A DNA stretch of 64,000 bases from Bacteroidia bacterium (lineage in GTDB: Bacteria > Bacteroidota > Bacteroidia > Flavobacteriales > Flavobacteriaceae). The position numbers and the translations under genes are program-made. The notes under the pieces were generated by a model that made no database searches, was not told the DNA's origin, and worked only from the letters and a program-made list of their open reading frames with translations. The DNA lies in assembly GCA_030427585.1 (NCBI GenBank), contig JAUIBW010000005.1, forward strand, positions 62,001 to 126,000. The letters run 5' to 3'. This document shows, one piece after another, positions 44,080-52,617 of the stretch (position 1 is the stretch's first letter; every line of letters starts with the position of its first letter).

Positions 44080-44880
44080 CTAGTAATGTGTATTTGACGC
44101 ATTATTCTTTTGTTCTGGCTTATAATCTTCTGCTAATCCTTTTGCCGCTTTTGCTAATAAAAGAGTATCAATCCCAACTCCAATCATATTAGCACCATGC
44201 TCACTATAATAGTTTACGATTTCTTTTGAGACAGAAAGGACTCCCGCTGTTTTTCCTTTAGCTTTAATGTGCTGAATAGCTTTCACGATTACCTCTTTTA
44301 CTTTTGGGTGATTGGGTTGTCCCAGGTACCCCATAGATCCTGCTAAATCTGCCGGCCCTATAAATACGCCATCTACGCCATTTACTGCTAAGATTTCTTC
44401 TAAATTATTAATTCCCTGAACAGATTCTACCTGGCAGATCAAACACATTTCATTATTAGCATCTAGAAAGTAATCATTCGTTCTATTCCATTTTGATGCT
44501 CGTGCCAAAGCTGTACCTATACCTCTATATCCTTCTGGGGGATAACGCATTGCCTTTACAAGTTCTTCTGCCTGGGGTGCACTTTCTACCATAGGAACTA
44601 ATAGGCTTTGCACTCCCATATCCATAAGTTGCTTTATAAGTACCGAATCTCCAACAGGTGGCCGTACAATAACCTGCACATCATACGCAGCCATTACTTG
44701 TAGTTGTGTTTGAATAGTTCGTAAATCAAATGGTGCATGCTCTCCATCAATTACAATCCAATCAAATCCAGAACCAGCCAAAATCTCTGCTGTAATGGTA
44801 TCTACAATACCATTCCATATACCATAAATGGTTTTACGGTTACATATGGCTTCTTTGAATATATTTTTAGAAATTTTCAT
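44080..44880 (-). CDS. hpaI: 4-hydroxy-2-oxoheptane-1,7-dioate aldolase
   Basis: A 266-residue class II pyruvate aldolase (HpcH/HpaI family). Catalytic His is in DGEHAPFDLR (about 45), with metal ligands Glu in CQVESVQGINN and Asp in FIGPADLAGSMG. It splits the ring-opened product into pyruvate and succinic semialdehyde. A 145-base gap to hpaH without a terminator suggests the same transcript. Confidence 0.92.
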   Translation of the reverse strand: MKISKNIFKEAICNRKTIYGIWNGIVDTITAEILAGSGFDWIVIDGEHAPFDLRTIQTQLQVMAAYDVQVIVRPPVGDSVLIKQLMDMGVQSLLVPMVESAPQAEELVKAMRYPPEGYRGIGTALARASKWNRTNDYFLDANNEMCLICQVESVQGINNLEEILAVNGVDGVFIGPADLAGSMGYLGQPNHPKVKEVIVKAIQHIKAKGKTAGVLSVSKEIVNYYSEHGANMIGVGIDTLLLAKAAKGLAEDYKPEQKNNASNTHY

Positions 44881-45025
44881 CTGTTCTTTTTTATTGTTTT
44901 TTTAATGTCAGATGGAATTACTCATCTGTTGATTACTTTTAATTAAGGTATTCGTGAATCTTTGATTTCACCATTGAACATCTCTGTTAGTATCAACTTT
45001 AATTGTTATGGTTCATTTAATGACA

Positions 45026-45829
45026 TTACGTAAAATTGCAAGTTATTTTTCCTAATGAATTATAATCAACGGTAATAGTATCCCCGGCTTTTACAATAAC
45101 CGGACGTGTAAAAGAGCCTGCCAAAATAATTTGTCCAGCATCTAATGTTATATTATGTTTTGCATATTTTTTTGCTAACCACATAACTCCCCTAGCAGGA
45201 TGATCAAGCACTGCAGCAGCAATACCAGATTCTTCGATAGTTCCATTTTTGTATAATAGTGCGCCTACCCACCTTAAATCTATATCTCTAGGATTAATTC
45301 TGGTATTACCCAAAATAATCCCTGCATTTGCTGCATTATCAGAAATCGTATCTTTAACAGTTCTAACATAATTGGTATTGGGGTCAATCCTATAAGTACG
45401 TGCCGCAATAAGCTCTAATACAGGCACTACGTAATCTGTTGCATCCAATACATCTTCTACAGTAAGAGTATCACCAAAAAGTGGTTTTTTTAACACAAAA
45501 GCTAGTTCTACTTCTATCCTAGGGTCTAAAAAATCAGAAGTCTTTATCTCACAACCATTTTCAAAAACCATATCATCTAGTAGGGTTCCGTAGTCGGGTT
45601 CATTGATATTCATAGCGACTTGCATGACTTTTGAAGTAAGTCCAATTTTATATCCAACTACTTTTCTACCTTCTTTTTTTTTAATATTAACCCACTCTTG
45701 TTGAATTTGATAGGCATCCTCAATATTCATCTCAGGAAAATAATTTGTTGTGGCTACTACCTGTTTTTTATTTTTTTCTGAATCGTGTAATCGACTTGCT
45801 TCCTCTTTTATTTGTAATGAAGTTAACAT
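45026..45829 (-). CDS. hpaH: 2-oxohepta-3-ene-1,7-dioate hydratase
   Basis: A 267-residue hydratase of the MhpD/HpaH family. Metal-binding Glu residues sit in LDPRIEVELAFVL; the family pattern GYKIGLTSKVMQ is clear. It adds water to 2-oxohept-3-enedioate before HpaI. It is the first gene of the operon. The ATG at 45829 (MLTSLQIKEEA) is used instead of a TTG at 45850, leaving about 52 bases to the probable operator. Confidence 0.9.
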   Translation of the reverse strand: MLTSLQIKEEASRLHDSEKNKKQVVATTNYFPEMNIEDAYQIQQEWVNIKKKEGRKVVGYKIGLTSKVMQVAMNINEPDYGTLLDDMVFENGCEIKTSDFLDPRIEVELAFVLKKPLFGDTLTVEDVLDATDYVVPVLELIAARTYRIDPNTNYVRTVKDTISDNAANAGIILGNTRINPRDIDLRWVGALLYKNGTIEESGIAAAVLDHPARGVMWLAKKYAKHNITLDAGQIILAGSFTRPVIVKAGDTITVDYNSLGKITCNFT

Positions 45830-45881
45830 AGTATAATTTATTAGTTGCAATCTCGTTTATTTAAAAACAAAGTAGATTCAT

Positions 45882-45906
45882 AAAAGTGCTATAATTATTA
45901 CACTTT
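45882..45906 (-). promoter_or_regulatory. Putative AraC-type operator copy 1, upstream of hpaH
   Basis: Plus strand AAAAGTGCTATAAT, then TATT, then ACACTTT. It is an imperfect palindrome (AAAGTG/CACTTT) 52 bases upstream of hpaH, in the 125-base gap shared with the divergent AraC gene. The nearly identical copy is at 36594-36618. A further partial copy AGTGTAGTATAAT (45926-45938) lies nearer the AraC gene. Confidence 0.6.
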
Positions 45907-45954
45907 TTGTTATTTCATTATTATCAGTGTAGTATAATGAGTTATTTTTGATGT

Positions 45955-46866
45955 ATGAAAGATAAAGATTTGATTCGATTAGATAAATTCTCGGATAAAA
46001 AAGATTTACCCTTTTTTATGCGTCCCTTAGTTCATGAAAAAAATAGAAATAGAAAATACAGGGATCCTCATCGCCATACCTATCACGAAATTATTTATTT
46101 TAAATCTGGTGAAGCACTTCAGAACATAGACGATGAGCTTGTGAATCTAAAAACTCCAAACACTTTTTATTTAATAGAGCGAGGGCAGGTACACGATTTT
46201 ATTAAAGGAAAAAACATGCAAGGTTTTCTAATTCGTTTTGATAGTGAACTTATCCCTTTTCAAACAACAATTGATAACATCTCTTTTTTATCAATAATTC
46301 ATAATATATCCAAAGTAAATACAATTGTTTTGGACAAAGATGATGTATCACATTTTGAAACAATTTTGGATCAACTTCATTATGAGTACTTATGTCCTTT
46401 GTATTCTTATGGGAGAAGAAACACAATCGTTTTTTTATTACTCACTTTATTAGTGAAATTGCAACGAAAATGCAATGAAATCAATCGTGGTAATCAAAAT
46501 TTAAATCAATCTTATGAAAAAAAGATGTATTATAAATTTCTAGAATTATTAGAACTTAATTTCTCTAGCTATCACGAGTGTGATTTTTATGCTCAGGAGT
46601 TAGGTCTATCGAATAGAAGACTAACCGAGATCACAATGCTTGTTAATGGTTCCTCAAGCAAGAAAATAATTATTGATCGCATCATTATTGAAGCAAAACG
46701 ATTACTTCTTTACAGCCAAATCAGCTCGAAAGAAATTTCTTTTATACTAGGATTTGAGAGCCCTTCATATTTTAGCAGGCTTTTCAAAAATAAAACAGGA
46801 GAATCACCAAATTCATATAAAAAAAATATCAAAAGTAAAGAGAATGTATATTTCGAAAAAAAATAA
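45955..46866 (+). CDS. AraC-family regulator of the hpa operon
   Basis: A 303-residue transcription factor. The N-terminal AraC-binding/cupin domain includes PHRHTYHEIIYFKSGEA and LIERGQVHDF. The C-terminal about 100 residues hold two HTH motifs (YAQELGLSNRRLTEI and EISFILGFESPSYFSRLFKNKTGESP). It is divergent from hpaH, in the position of HpaA/HpaR-type regulators; an aromatic acid or its aldehyde is the likely effector. A TATTTTTG element ends 4 bases before its ATG, so its mRNA may have almost no leader. Confidence 0.9.
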   Translation: MKDKDLIRLDKFSDKKDLPFFMRPLVHEKNRNRKYRDPHRHTYHEIIYFKSGEALQNIDDELVNLKTPNTFYLIERGQVHDFIKGKNMQGFLIRFDSELIPFQTTIDNISFLSIIHNISKVNTIVLDKDDVSHFETILDQLHYEYLCPLYSYGRRNTIVFLLLTLLVKLQRKCNEINRGNQNLNQSYEKKMYYKFLELLELNFSSYHECDFYAQELGLSNRRLTEITMLVNGSSSKKIIIDRIIIEAKRLLLYSQISSKEISFILGFESPSYFSRLFKNKTGESPNSYKKNIKSKENVYFEKK

Positions 46867-46916
46867 TTCTTATATATCACCATCTTATCTGAAATGATAA
46901 CATAATAGTCTTAAGG

Positions 46917-47213
46917 TTATTTATCATCAATACCTGCTACCTGATCTTTACTCACTTCTTCAGGAATAGTATTGTCAGTACTTACACTTTCTTCTTCCTC
47001 TTCAAAACTTTCCATAGTATCTGCCAGACGCTTGCTAATTTTAACCAAATAGATCGTCTCTTCTGTTCTTACTTCTACAGCTTCTATTGCTTCGTTATGT
47101 TGGTTTTTAAAATGAACAATATCTCTATCATTATAACCATCGGGAAACTTTTCTACAAGTAGATTTAAAATATCTTTGTTAAGTTTTTTGTAGTCAACAA
47201 TTACTCTTTTCAT
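46917..47213 (-). CDS. Small acidic hypothetical protein
   Basis: A 98-residue soluble protein (MKRVIVDYKKLNKDILNLL, ending in an acidic, Ser-rich tail from about residue 68). It resembles conserved flavobacterial hypothetical proteins, with a basic/hydrophobic core and a disordered acidic tail. I use ATG 47213; an ATG three codons upstream is also possible. Function unknown. Confidence 0.65.
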   Translation of the reverse strand: MKRVIVDYKKLNKDILNLLVEKFPDGYNDRDIVHFKNQHNEAIEAVEVRTEETIYLVKISKRLADTMESFEEEEESVSTDNTIPEEVSKDQVAGIDDK

Positions 47214-47556
47214 AGGACTCATAGGTTTAAGAATTAATTCTATACTTTACATATTTCAAATAGCATCTTTTTTGGTAAATACTATTATCTTGATTACAAA
47301 TCTTGGGATATTTTTCATTAATTTACTCCAAGTAATTTTCTATTGAGTGTATATTATTTCACTGAGCAATTTGTTACTACAAGTCTAAATAAAAAAAATG
47401 AAACTTTTAAGAAATCAACTTTAAAAATCAATTATTTTTTTGTTTTTTTTACTTGTTAAAAATTTTAATTTTTCATATAATCCTAGTGTGTTTTTAAAAG
47501 TTTTTAGGAAATTTATATTTACAACGTATCACATTAAATCAAAAAGAAGAAAAGAC

Positions 47557-48195
47557 ATGAAGCTTGATTTTAAGAAAAATGGCTTACTATCTCTCTTTGG
47601 GAATTTTATTCTTTTTTTTGTATGTTTTCATTTTGCAAACATATGAAGATATAGAATCGTTCTCGATATATATTCATAAACGATTTGGTAGGTTTTATCT
47701 ATGGCTAGGATTACTTTGTGTTTTACTCTTACTTATCTTAGTATTTTCTCTATGGGAAAAAGAAGATTAGGAAAAGATACTGATCAACCTCAATTTTTGA
47801 GGTTAGCCTGCCCCCTTACAGAGTTTTTATTGCACGAATCTCAAAAGGACGTATGATACGTGAAATCATATTGGGTGTACTCCTTGCACCTTCATTCATA
47901 AGTTTTTTTTAGTAACTTCTCTGGATTCTGCTATTTTTGTACTCAGTATGTTCACTGATGACGGGAAACAAAAACTTTTGAAGAAGCATTGACTTATGTG
48001 GAGGATTATACTTATAATTTTTTCTATCGGCATTATTCTATTAGGAAATGCCAAATCAGATATTAATGTACTTATTGTAATACAAAAACTCCTTATTATT
48101 ACTTTGTTGCCTTTTTCAATACTTATGGTAATAATGATTGTATTATTCATTCTAGATTTCAGAATCCCATATCTCCTAATAATATGGTATTTTCA
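47557..48195 (+). pseudogene. Decayed BCCT-family (glycine betaine/choline) transporter
   Basis: Pieces of one BCCT transporter in order but in different frames. From 47557 the N-terminus (MKLDFKKNGLLSLF, then in another frame IHKRFGRFYLWLGLL). Frame change near 47752 to GKRRLGKDTDQPQF, which matches the BCCT yGkirLG region. Then a jump to RVFIARISKGRMIREIILGV (47828-47890), more than 250 residues further on in intact homologues, with a stop at 47910. Next TSLDSAIFVLSMFTDDGK with a stop at 47990, then ITLLPFSILM of the last helix. The substrate-binding core is deleted. The region 47223-47556 upstream shows nothing else of note. Confidence 0.85.
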
Positions 48196-48215
48196 ACGTT
48201 ATCTATGTCGGTATT

Positions 48216-50456
48216 ATGGTTATGATTAAAACAATATTTAAAAAAAAATGGATAAAATGGTTTTTATATACCATCTGTGGGTTCATTTTCTTAAGCATTT
48301 GCTTTTATGCTAGTATCTATTTTGGTTTTTGGGGTAAATTACCTGATAAAGAAGAATTAAGTTCTTTAAAGCAGGCCGAAGCCACTCAAGTACTGGATAA
48401 AGATGGTCATATGATTGGTAAATATTATATCTATGATAGACAACCTATATCATACGAAGATTTACCTCAGCATCTTATTGATGCACTGGTAGCTACAGAA
48501 GATGTACGTTTTTATGAGCATGATGGTGTAGATAACACAAGCCTGTTACGTGTATTTTTTAAAACCATTTTACTTCAGGATAAATCTTCGGGAGGAGGGA
48601 GCACCATAACTTTACAATTGGCAAAAAATCTCTTTGGAAGAAAAAAATATAAATTATTTAGTACCGTAATCAATAAATTGAAAGAATCTTTTGTTGCCAA
48701 AAGAATAGAAAATATATATTCGAAAAAAGAGATTCTCACACTATATTTTAATACTGTTCCGTTTTCAGATAATACTTACGGAATTGAAAGTGCTGCCCAG
48801 AAATTCTTTAATAAATCCACTCATCAATTAACACTTTCTGAAGCTGCAACACTAGTTGGGACACTTAAAGCTAATCATAGTTATAATCCAAGACTATTTC
48901 CCGAAAGGAGTCAGTTAAGAAGAGATGTTGTGCTTCAACAAATGGTTAAATATGGATACCTAAGTGCTCATCGATCAAATCAAACCATGAGTCGGCCTAT
49001 CGTTATGGATTATCAATACTTTAATCATGACCTTGGGTTAGCACCTTATTTTAGAGAAGAAGTAAAAAAAGAATTGATCAATATCTTAAAAAAACATAAA
49101 AAACCTGATAGTAGTACTTATGACATCTATAATGATGGTTTGATTGTACATACTACATTAGACTATAAAATGCAGGTTTTGGCAGAAGAGGCTATGAAAG
49201 AACATATGCAGGTATTACAAAACGATTATGAACAATCTTTTGGTAGTGCTGCCCCCTGGGAAAACAATAAAGACCTTGTTAAGAATGCAATCAAAAACCT
49301 TAAAGTATATTCGATATACAAGGAACAAGGGTTGACAGAGGCACAAATTAAAGATTCTCTTTCTGCAAAGAAAGACATAGAACTATTCGAGTGGAGCGGT
49401 AACATTACCAAAAAAATATCTTCTCTGGATAGTATACAGCATTATTTAAAATTTCTTAATACAGGAATGATTGCTATCGAACCAACAACGGGTGCAGTAC
49501 AAGCATATCTGGGAGGGATTGATTATCGCTATTTTAAATATGACCATGTTTCGCAAAGCGAAAGACAGGTTGGATCTACTTTTAAGCCTTTTGTGTATAC
49601 TACTGCTATAGAAAATGGTATGAAACCTTGCTCTTATTTCTCGACAAAAGAAATTACCTATACAAATTTGGATAACTGGACGCCTAAAAATGCATCAGAA
49701 CAAAATGATCCATATCTTAATTTTGCATTAGAAAAAGCGCTTAGTAACTCTGTTAATACTATTGCTGTAAAGGTGCTTAATGAGGTGGGTATTCCCAAAG
49801 TTGTAGATCAGGTAAAAAAATTAGGGATTACTGCCATACTTTCTGAAGAACCTGCAATGGCACTAGGTACAGATGGTATCAAATTAAAAGAATTGGCCGG
49901 GGCTTATGCAAGTTATGTAAATGAAGGTAAGAGCGTAAAGCCTTATTATATTTCGAGAATTGAAGATAAAAATGGTCGTTTAATTGCTTCTTTCGAACCC
50001 AAAATAGCTGAGACTCCTGCTTACAAAGATTACACCAAGCAAGTACTTTTAGAAATGATGAAATCTACTGTAGAACAAGGTACTGCAACTAGACTTAGAA
50101 CCACTTATAACCTCAAAAATGATATTGCAGGTAAAACAGGAACTACCCAGGACAATAAAGATGGTTGGTTTGTAGGGATCACCCCAAATCTGGTAACAGT
50201 TACCTGGGTAGGAAATGATAATTACAATATTGGTTTTAAAACTACTGCTTTGGGACAGGGAGCCAATACTGCATTACCAATTTTTGCCAAATTGTATCAA
50301 AAGATGAACGCGGATAGTACATTTAATCCCATTACAAAAAGTAAATTTGAAAGAAGCTCAAAAGAAGTTTTAAAAGACTTAGATTGTAAACCCGAAAAAA
50401 GAGATAATTTTTTTAAGCGTCTTTTTGGCAAAAAAAAGAAAAAGAAGAGGTTTTAG
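48216..50456 (+). CDS. Class A penicillin-binding protein (PBP1A type)
   Basis: A 746-residue bifunctional peptidoglycan synthase. N-terminal membrane helix (about 13-35), a GT51 glycosyltransferase domain with the catalytic Glu in VATEDVRFYEHDGVD and GGSTITLQLAKNLFG, then a transpeptidase domain with STFKPF (SxxK), SNSVN (SxN) and KTGTTQ. The C-terminus is basic (FGKKKKKKRF). A start at ATG 48222 is equally possible. It follows the BCCT relic. Confidence 0.93.
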   Translation: MVMIKTIFKKKWIKWFLYTICGFIFLSICFYASIYFGFWGKLPDKEELSSLKQAEATQVLDKDGHMIGKYYIYDRQPISYEDLPQHLIDALVATEDVRFYEHDGVDNTSLLRVFFKTILLQDKSSGGGSTITLQLAKNLFGRKKYKLFSTVINKLKESFVAKRIENIYSKKEILTLYFNTVPFSDNTYGIESAAQKFFNKSTHQLTLSEAATLVGTLKANHSYNPRLFPERSQLRRDVVLQQMVKYGYLSAHRSNQTMSRPIVMDYQYFNHDLGLAPYFREEVKKELINILKKHKKPDSSTYDIYNDGLIVHTTLDYKMQVLAEEAMKEHMQVLQNDYEQSFGSAAPWENNKDLVKNAIKNLKVYSIYKEQGLTEAQIKDSLSAKKDIELFEWSGNITKKISSLDSIQHYLKFLNTGMIAIEPTTGAVQAYLGGIDYRYFKYDHVSQSERQVGSTFKPFVYTTAIENGMKPCSYFSTKEITYTNLDNWTPKNASEQNDPYLNFALEKALSNSVNTIAVKVLNEVGIPKVVDQVKKLGITAILSEEPAMALGTDGIKLKELAGAYASYVNEGKSVKPYYISRIEDKNGRLIASFEPKIAETPAYKDYTKQVLLEMMKSTVEQGTATRLRTTYNLKNDIAGKTGTTQDNKDGWFVGITPNLVTVTWVGNDNYNIGFKTTALGQGANTALPIFAKLYQKMNADSTFNPITKSKFERSSKEVLKDLDCKPEKRDNFFKRLFGKKKKKKRF

Positions 50457-50484
50457 ATTAAAATATATCTAAACCTACTTTTTA

Positions 50485-51057
50485 TCATCCAACTTCGCCA
50501 TATTTCTTTACCAGAAATGTATGTAGCTTAAACGCTCCTACTCCTAATAAAATACCTATTGCCATACCAGTAACAATATCACCCGGATAATGTACACCTA
50601 TATAAATTCTGCTATAACTAACAACAATTGACCATATCACCATAAATGGAAAGATATACTTTAGGTGTTTTCGTAAGGTTAACCCTGTAAAAAAAGCTAA
50701 TGCCATAGAACTAGCTGCATGACCAGAAAAATACCCATGTCGTCCACATCGTTCTGCAATAAAACGTGTAAACTCTGCTACCCCATCTGCTCTACAGGGC
50801 CGTGGTCGCATAAACAACACATTTTTAAACAAATTTGATAGTTGATCAGTAGCAGTAATTAATAATGCAACAACCACCAGCGTAATGATCGTTCCTCTAA
50901 CTCCAAAATATTTATAGAAAAAAATCAGTAATACTAAATACAGAGGAATTTGGTATAATTTTTCTGTCATAAATAACCAAAATCCGTCCCATACAGATGT
51001 TCCCAGATTATTAAGATATAAAAAAAGGTCTTTGTCTAATTGTATAAGGTCTTCCAT
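50485..51057 (-). CDS. PAP2-family membrane phosphatase
   Basis: A 190-residue integral membrane phosphatase with five or six helices. Motifs: RPRPCRADG (KxxxxxxRP-like), YFSGHAASSMAL (PSGH variant, with F before SGH) and SYSRIYIGVHYPGDIVTG (SRxxxxxHxxxD). The likely substrates are lipid phosphates such as undecaprenyl pyrophosphate, which would fit its place next to a PBP gene. It lies 22 bases after the 75-residue protein gene. Confidence 0.9.
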   Translation of the reverse strand: MEDLIQLDKDLFLYLNNLGTSVWDGFWLFMTEKLYQIPLYLVLLIFFYKYFGVRGTIITLVVVALLITATDQLSNLFKNVLFMRPRPCRADGVAEFTRFIAERCGRHGYFSGHAASSMALAFFTGLTLRKHLKYIFPFMVIWSIVVSYSRIYIGVHYPGDIVTGMAIGILLGVGAFKLHTFLVKKYGEVG

Positions 51058-51079
51058 TGTTATGGTCGTTTATCTATTT

Positions 51080-51307
51080 TTATTCGTCGTAACGTTCTAT
51101 TTCGCGATCATAAAAATCGTTAGCAGCTTTAAAAAGATTTTCTGCTTCCTCTAACAATTCTTTTTCATCATTTTTATCAAACTCTTCAAGCCATTCTACT
51201 TCATCATTTTCGAGGTTAATAATGCACCTCGGAAACTCGGTATGAATTACAAAAATGGCATCTGGATAATCAGTATTATCACCTAATAAGAATTTTGGGA
51301 AGTCCAT
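51080..51307 (-). CDS. Conserved hypothetical protein (75 aa)
   Basis: A 75-residue acidic, soluble protein (MDFPKFLLGDNTDYPDAIFV, then NDEVEWLEEF and a charged helix ending IERYDE). It looks like a family conserved in Flavobacteriaceae. It is probably co-transcribed with the PAP2 gene. Function unknown. Confidence 0.78.
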   Translation of the reverse strand: MDFPKFLLGDNTDYPDAIFVIHTEFPRCIINLENDEVEWLEEFDKNDEKELLEEAENLFKAANDFYDREIERYDE

Positions 51308-51381
51308 AATGAATACTTAAAATTACAAAGTTTCAAAGGTAGTATCTTTTTTAAGGAAATCAGAAAATTATTAGGAAACTA

Positions 51382-52467
51382 CTATTCAATTTTAATTTCT
51401 ATTCTGTTGTTTGATTCTGGATCCAAATTAGATTTTGCTGTAACAACAGGCATAGTATCCCCAGCCGCTACTACTTCGATTAAAGATTCGTCTATACCTT
51501 GTTCTACAAAATATTTTTTCACATTACTTGCTCTCATTGCAGACATGATTTCGTTTTCAAAAGATGAACCGGCGTCATCTGCATGACCTATAATTTGAAC
51601 TTTGTTTACTTTAAATATAGTTACGTATTGAATATAAGAATCTAATGCTTCTTTAATTTCTTTGTATGCTTCACTTTCGCCTACAAGGAATTCTACAGGT
51701 GAAAAATCTAGAGCCATGTCACATACCTGGCTAGATGTAAGGTTTTTGGTATCTCTCATTTCCATTAGTAAGACATCATCTACAAAATAATAAGCTGTAT
51801 CAAACTCTCCTCCTTTTACAGATTTTCCTTTTGGACTATCTGAGAAATATCCTAAAGAAATATATTTTTCTGTTCCTTTTGCTCTATATACTCCACAAAT
51901 TTTAGTCCACTCCTTAGTATTACATACCATTTTGGAAGATTCTATATTTAAAGGAAATCTAGAGGTAGTGGTTATTTTTGGTCTTCTGGCCGTAAAATAT
52001 GATCCAATAGATGAAGTACAGGAATTCGAGATGCCTTCTCCTAAAGAAACATACATATGAAAATAGTAATATTTCCCCTTGGATAAGGGTTGTTTTAATT
52101 TGGCTGTTACTCCTTCTTTATAAGGACCACCGGCAATATACATTCCTACTTTACCTTCTCCTGTTCTAGGCTCTTGTTCTCCAAACTGTTTTAAAAAATT
52201 AGGCGATTTATGAATAAATCTAATATCAGCTAATCTGGGGTGGTGAGCATCCGGAGAGTTAATTGTAGCTTTCCAATCCTTAATAATTCCAAAGTTTTGC
52301 ATCTCCATATCCAGTCGTGAAATCGCTGCATTTGTAGCTTCGAAACTAGGATTAGGAATAAGGTTTTGATTTTTACTATGAACAAAGTTTTGACTTATAC
52401 TACTCTGTGTAATCAAAATGGTAAGTGTTACAAGCAGTAGACAAAATCTAGAATTTGGGACTTTCAT
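51382..52467 (-). CDS. OmpA-family outer-membrane protein
   Basis: A 361-residue protein with signal peptide (about 1-25). Residues about 35-230 form a beta-sandwich-like module (NLIPNSFEAT start, KVGMYIAGGPYKEGVT). Residues about 255-361 are an OmpA domain (IIGHADDAGSSFE, then SAMRASNVKKYFVEQGI, and NNRIEI) that should bind peptidoglycan. The beginning (NPSFE) resembles carbohydrate-binding-like modules often fused to OmpA in Bacteroidota. A DNA stretch of about 150 bases separates it from the MATE gene. Confidence 0.86.
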   Translation of the reverse strand: MKVPNSRFCLLLVTLTILITQSSISQNFVHSKNQNLIPNPSFEATNAAISRLDMEMQNFGIIKDWKATINSPDAHHPRLADIRFIHKSPNFLKQFGEQEPRTGEGKVGMYIAGGPYKEGVTAKLKQPLSKGKYYYFHMYVSLGEGISNSCTSSIGSYFTARRPKITTTSRFPLNIESSKMVCNTKEWTKICGVYRAKGTEKYISLGYFSDSPKGKSVKGGEFDTAYYFVDDVLLMEMRDTKNLTSSQVCDMALDFSPVEFLVGESEAYKEIKEALDSYIQYVTIFKVNKVQIIGHADDAGSSFENEIMSAMRASNVKKYFVEQGIDESLIEVVAAGDTMPVVTAKSNLDPESNNRIEIKIE

Positions 52468-52617
52468 ATTTTGTATTCTCTTTTTTTGGAAAGATAGTTA
52501 ATTATTCGTTAATACCAAATAAACGTAATAAGTATGAAAATGGTATTTGGTCTTTACTTTTATTAAAAAAATTACTTCTAGAGCCTTGATTTGATAGGCA
52601 AAAAATAGGTTGTAGTT

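Noticed and set aside
34554..46866. Recently acquired genomic island
   Set aside because: No integrase, tRNA, flanking repeat or obvious change of base composition was seen, so transfer of the hpa operon is possible but unsupported.
47996..48229. 77-residue hydrophobic ORF before the PBP gene
   Set aside because: Not an independent gene: it is the C-terminal fragment of the decayed BCCT transporter and overlaps the PBP start.
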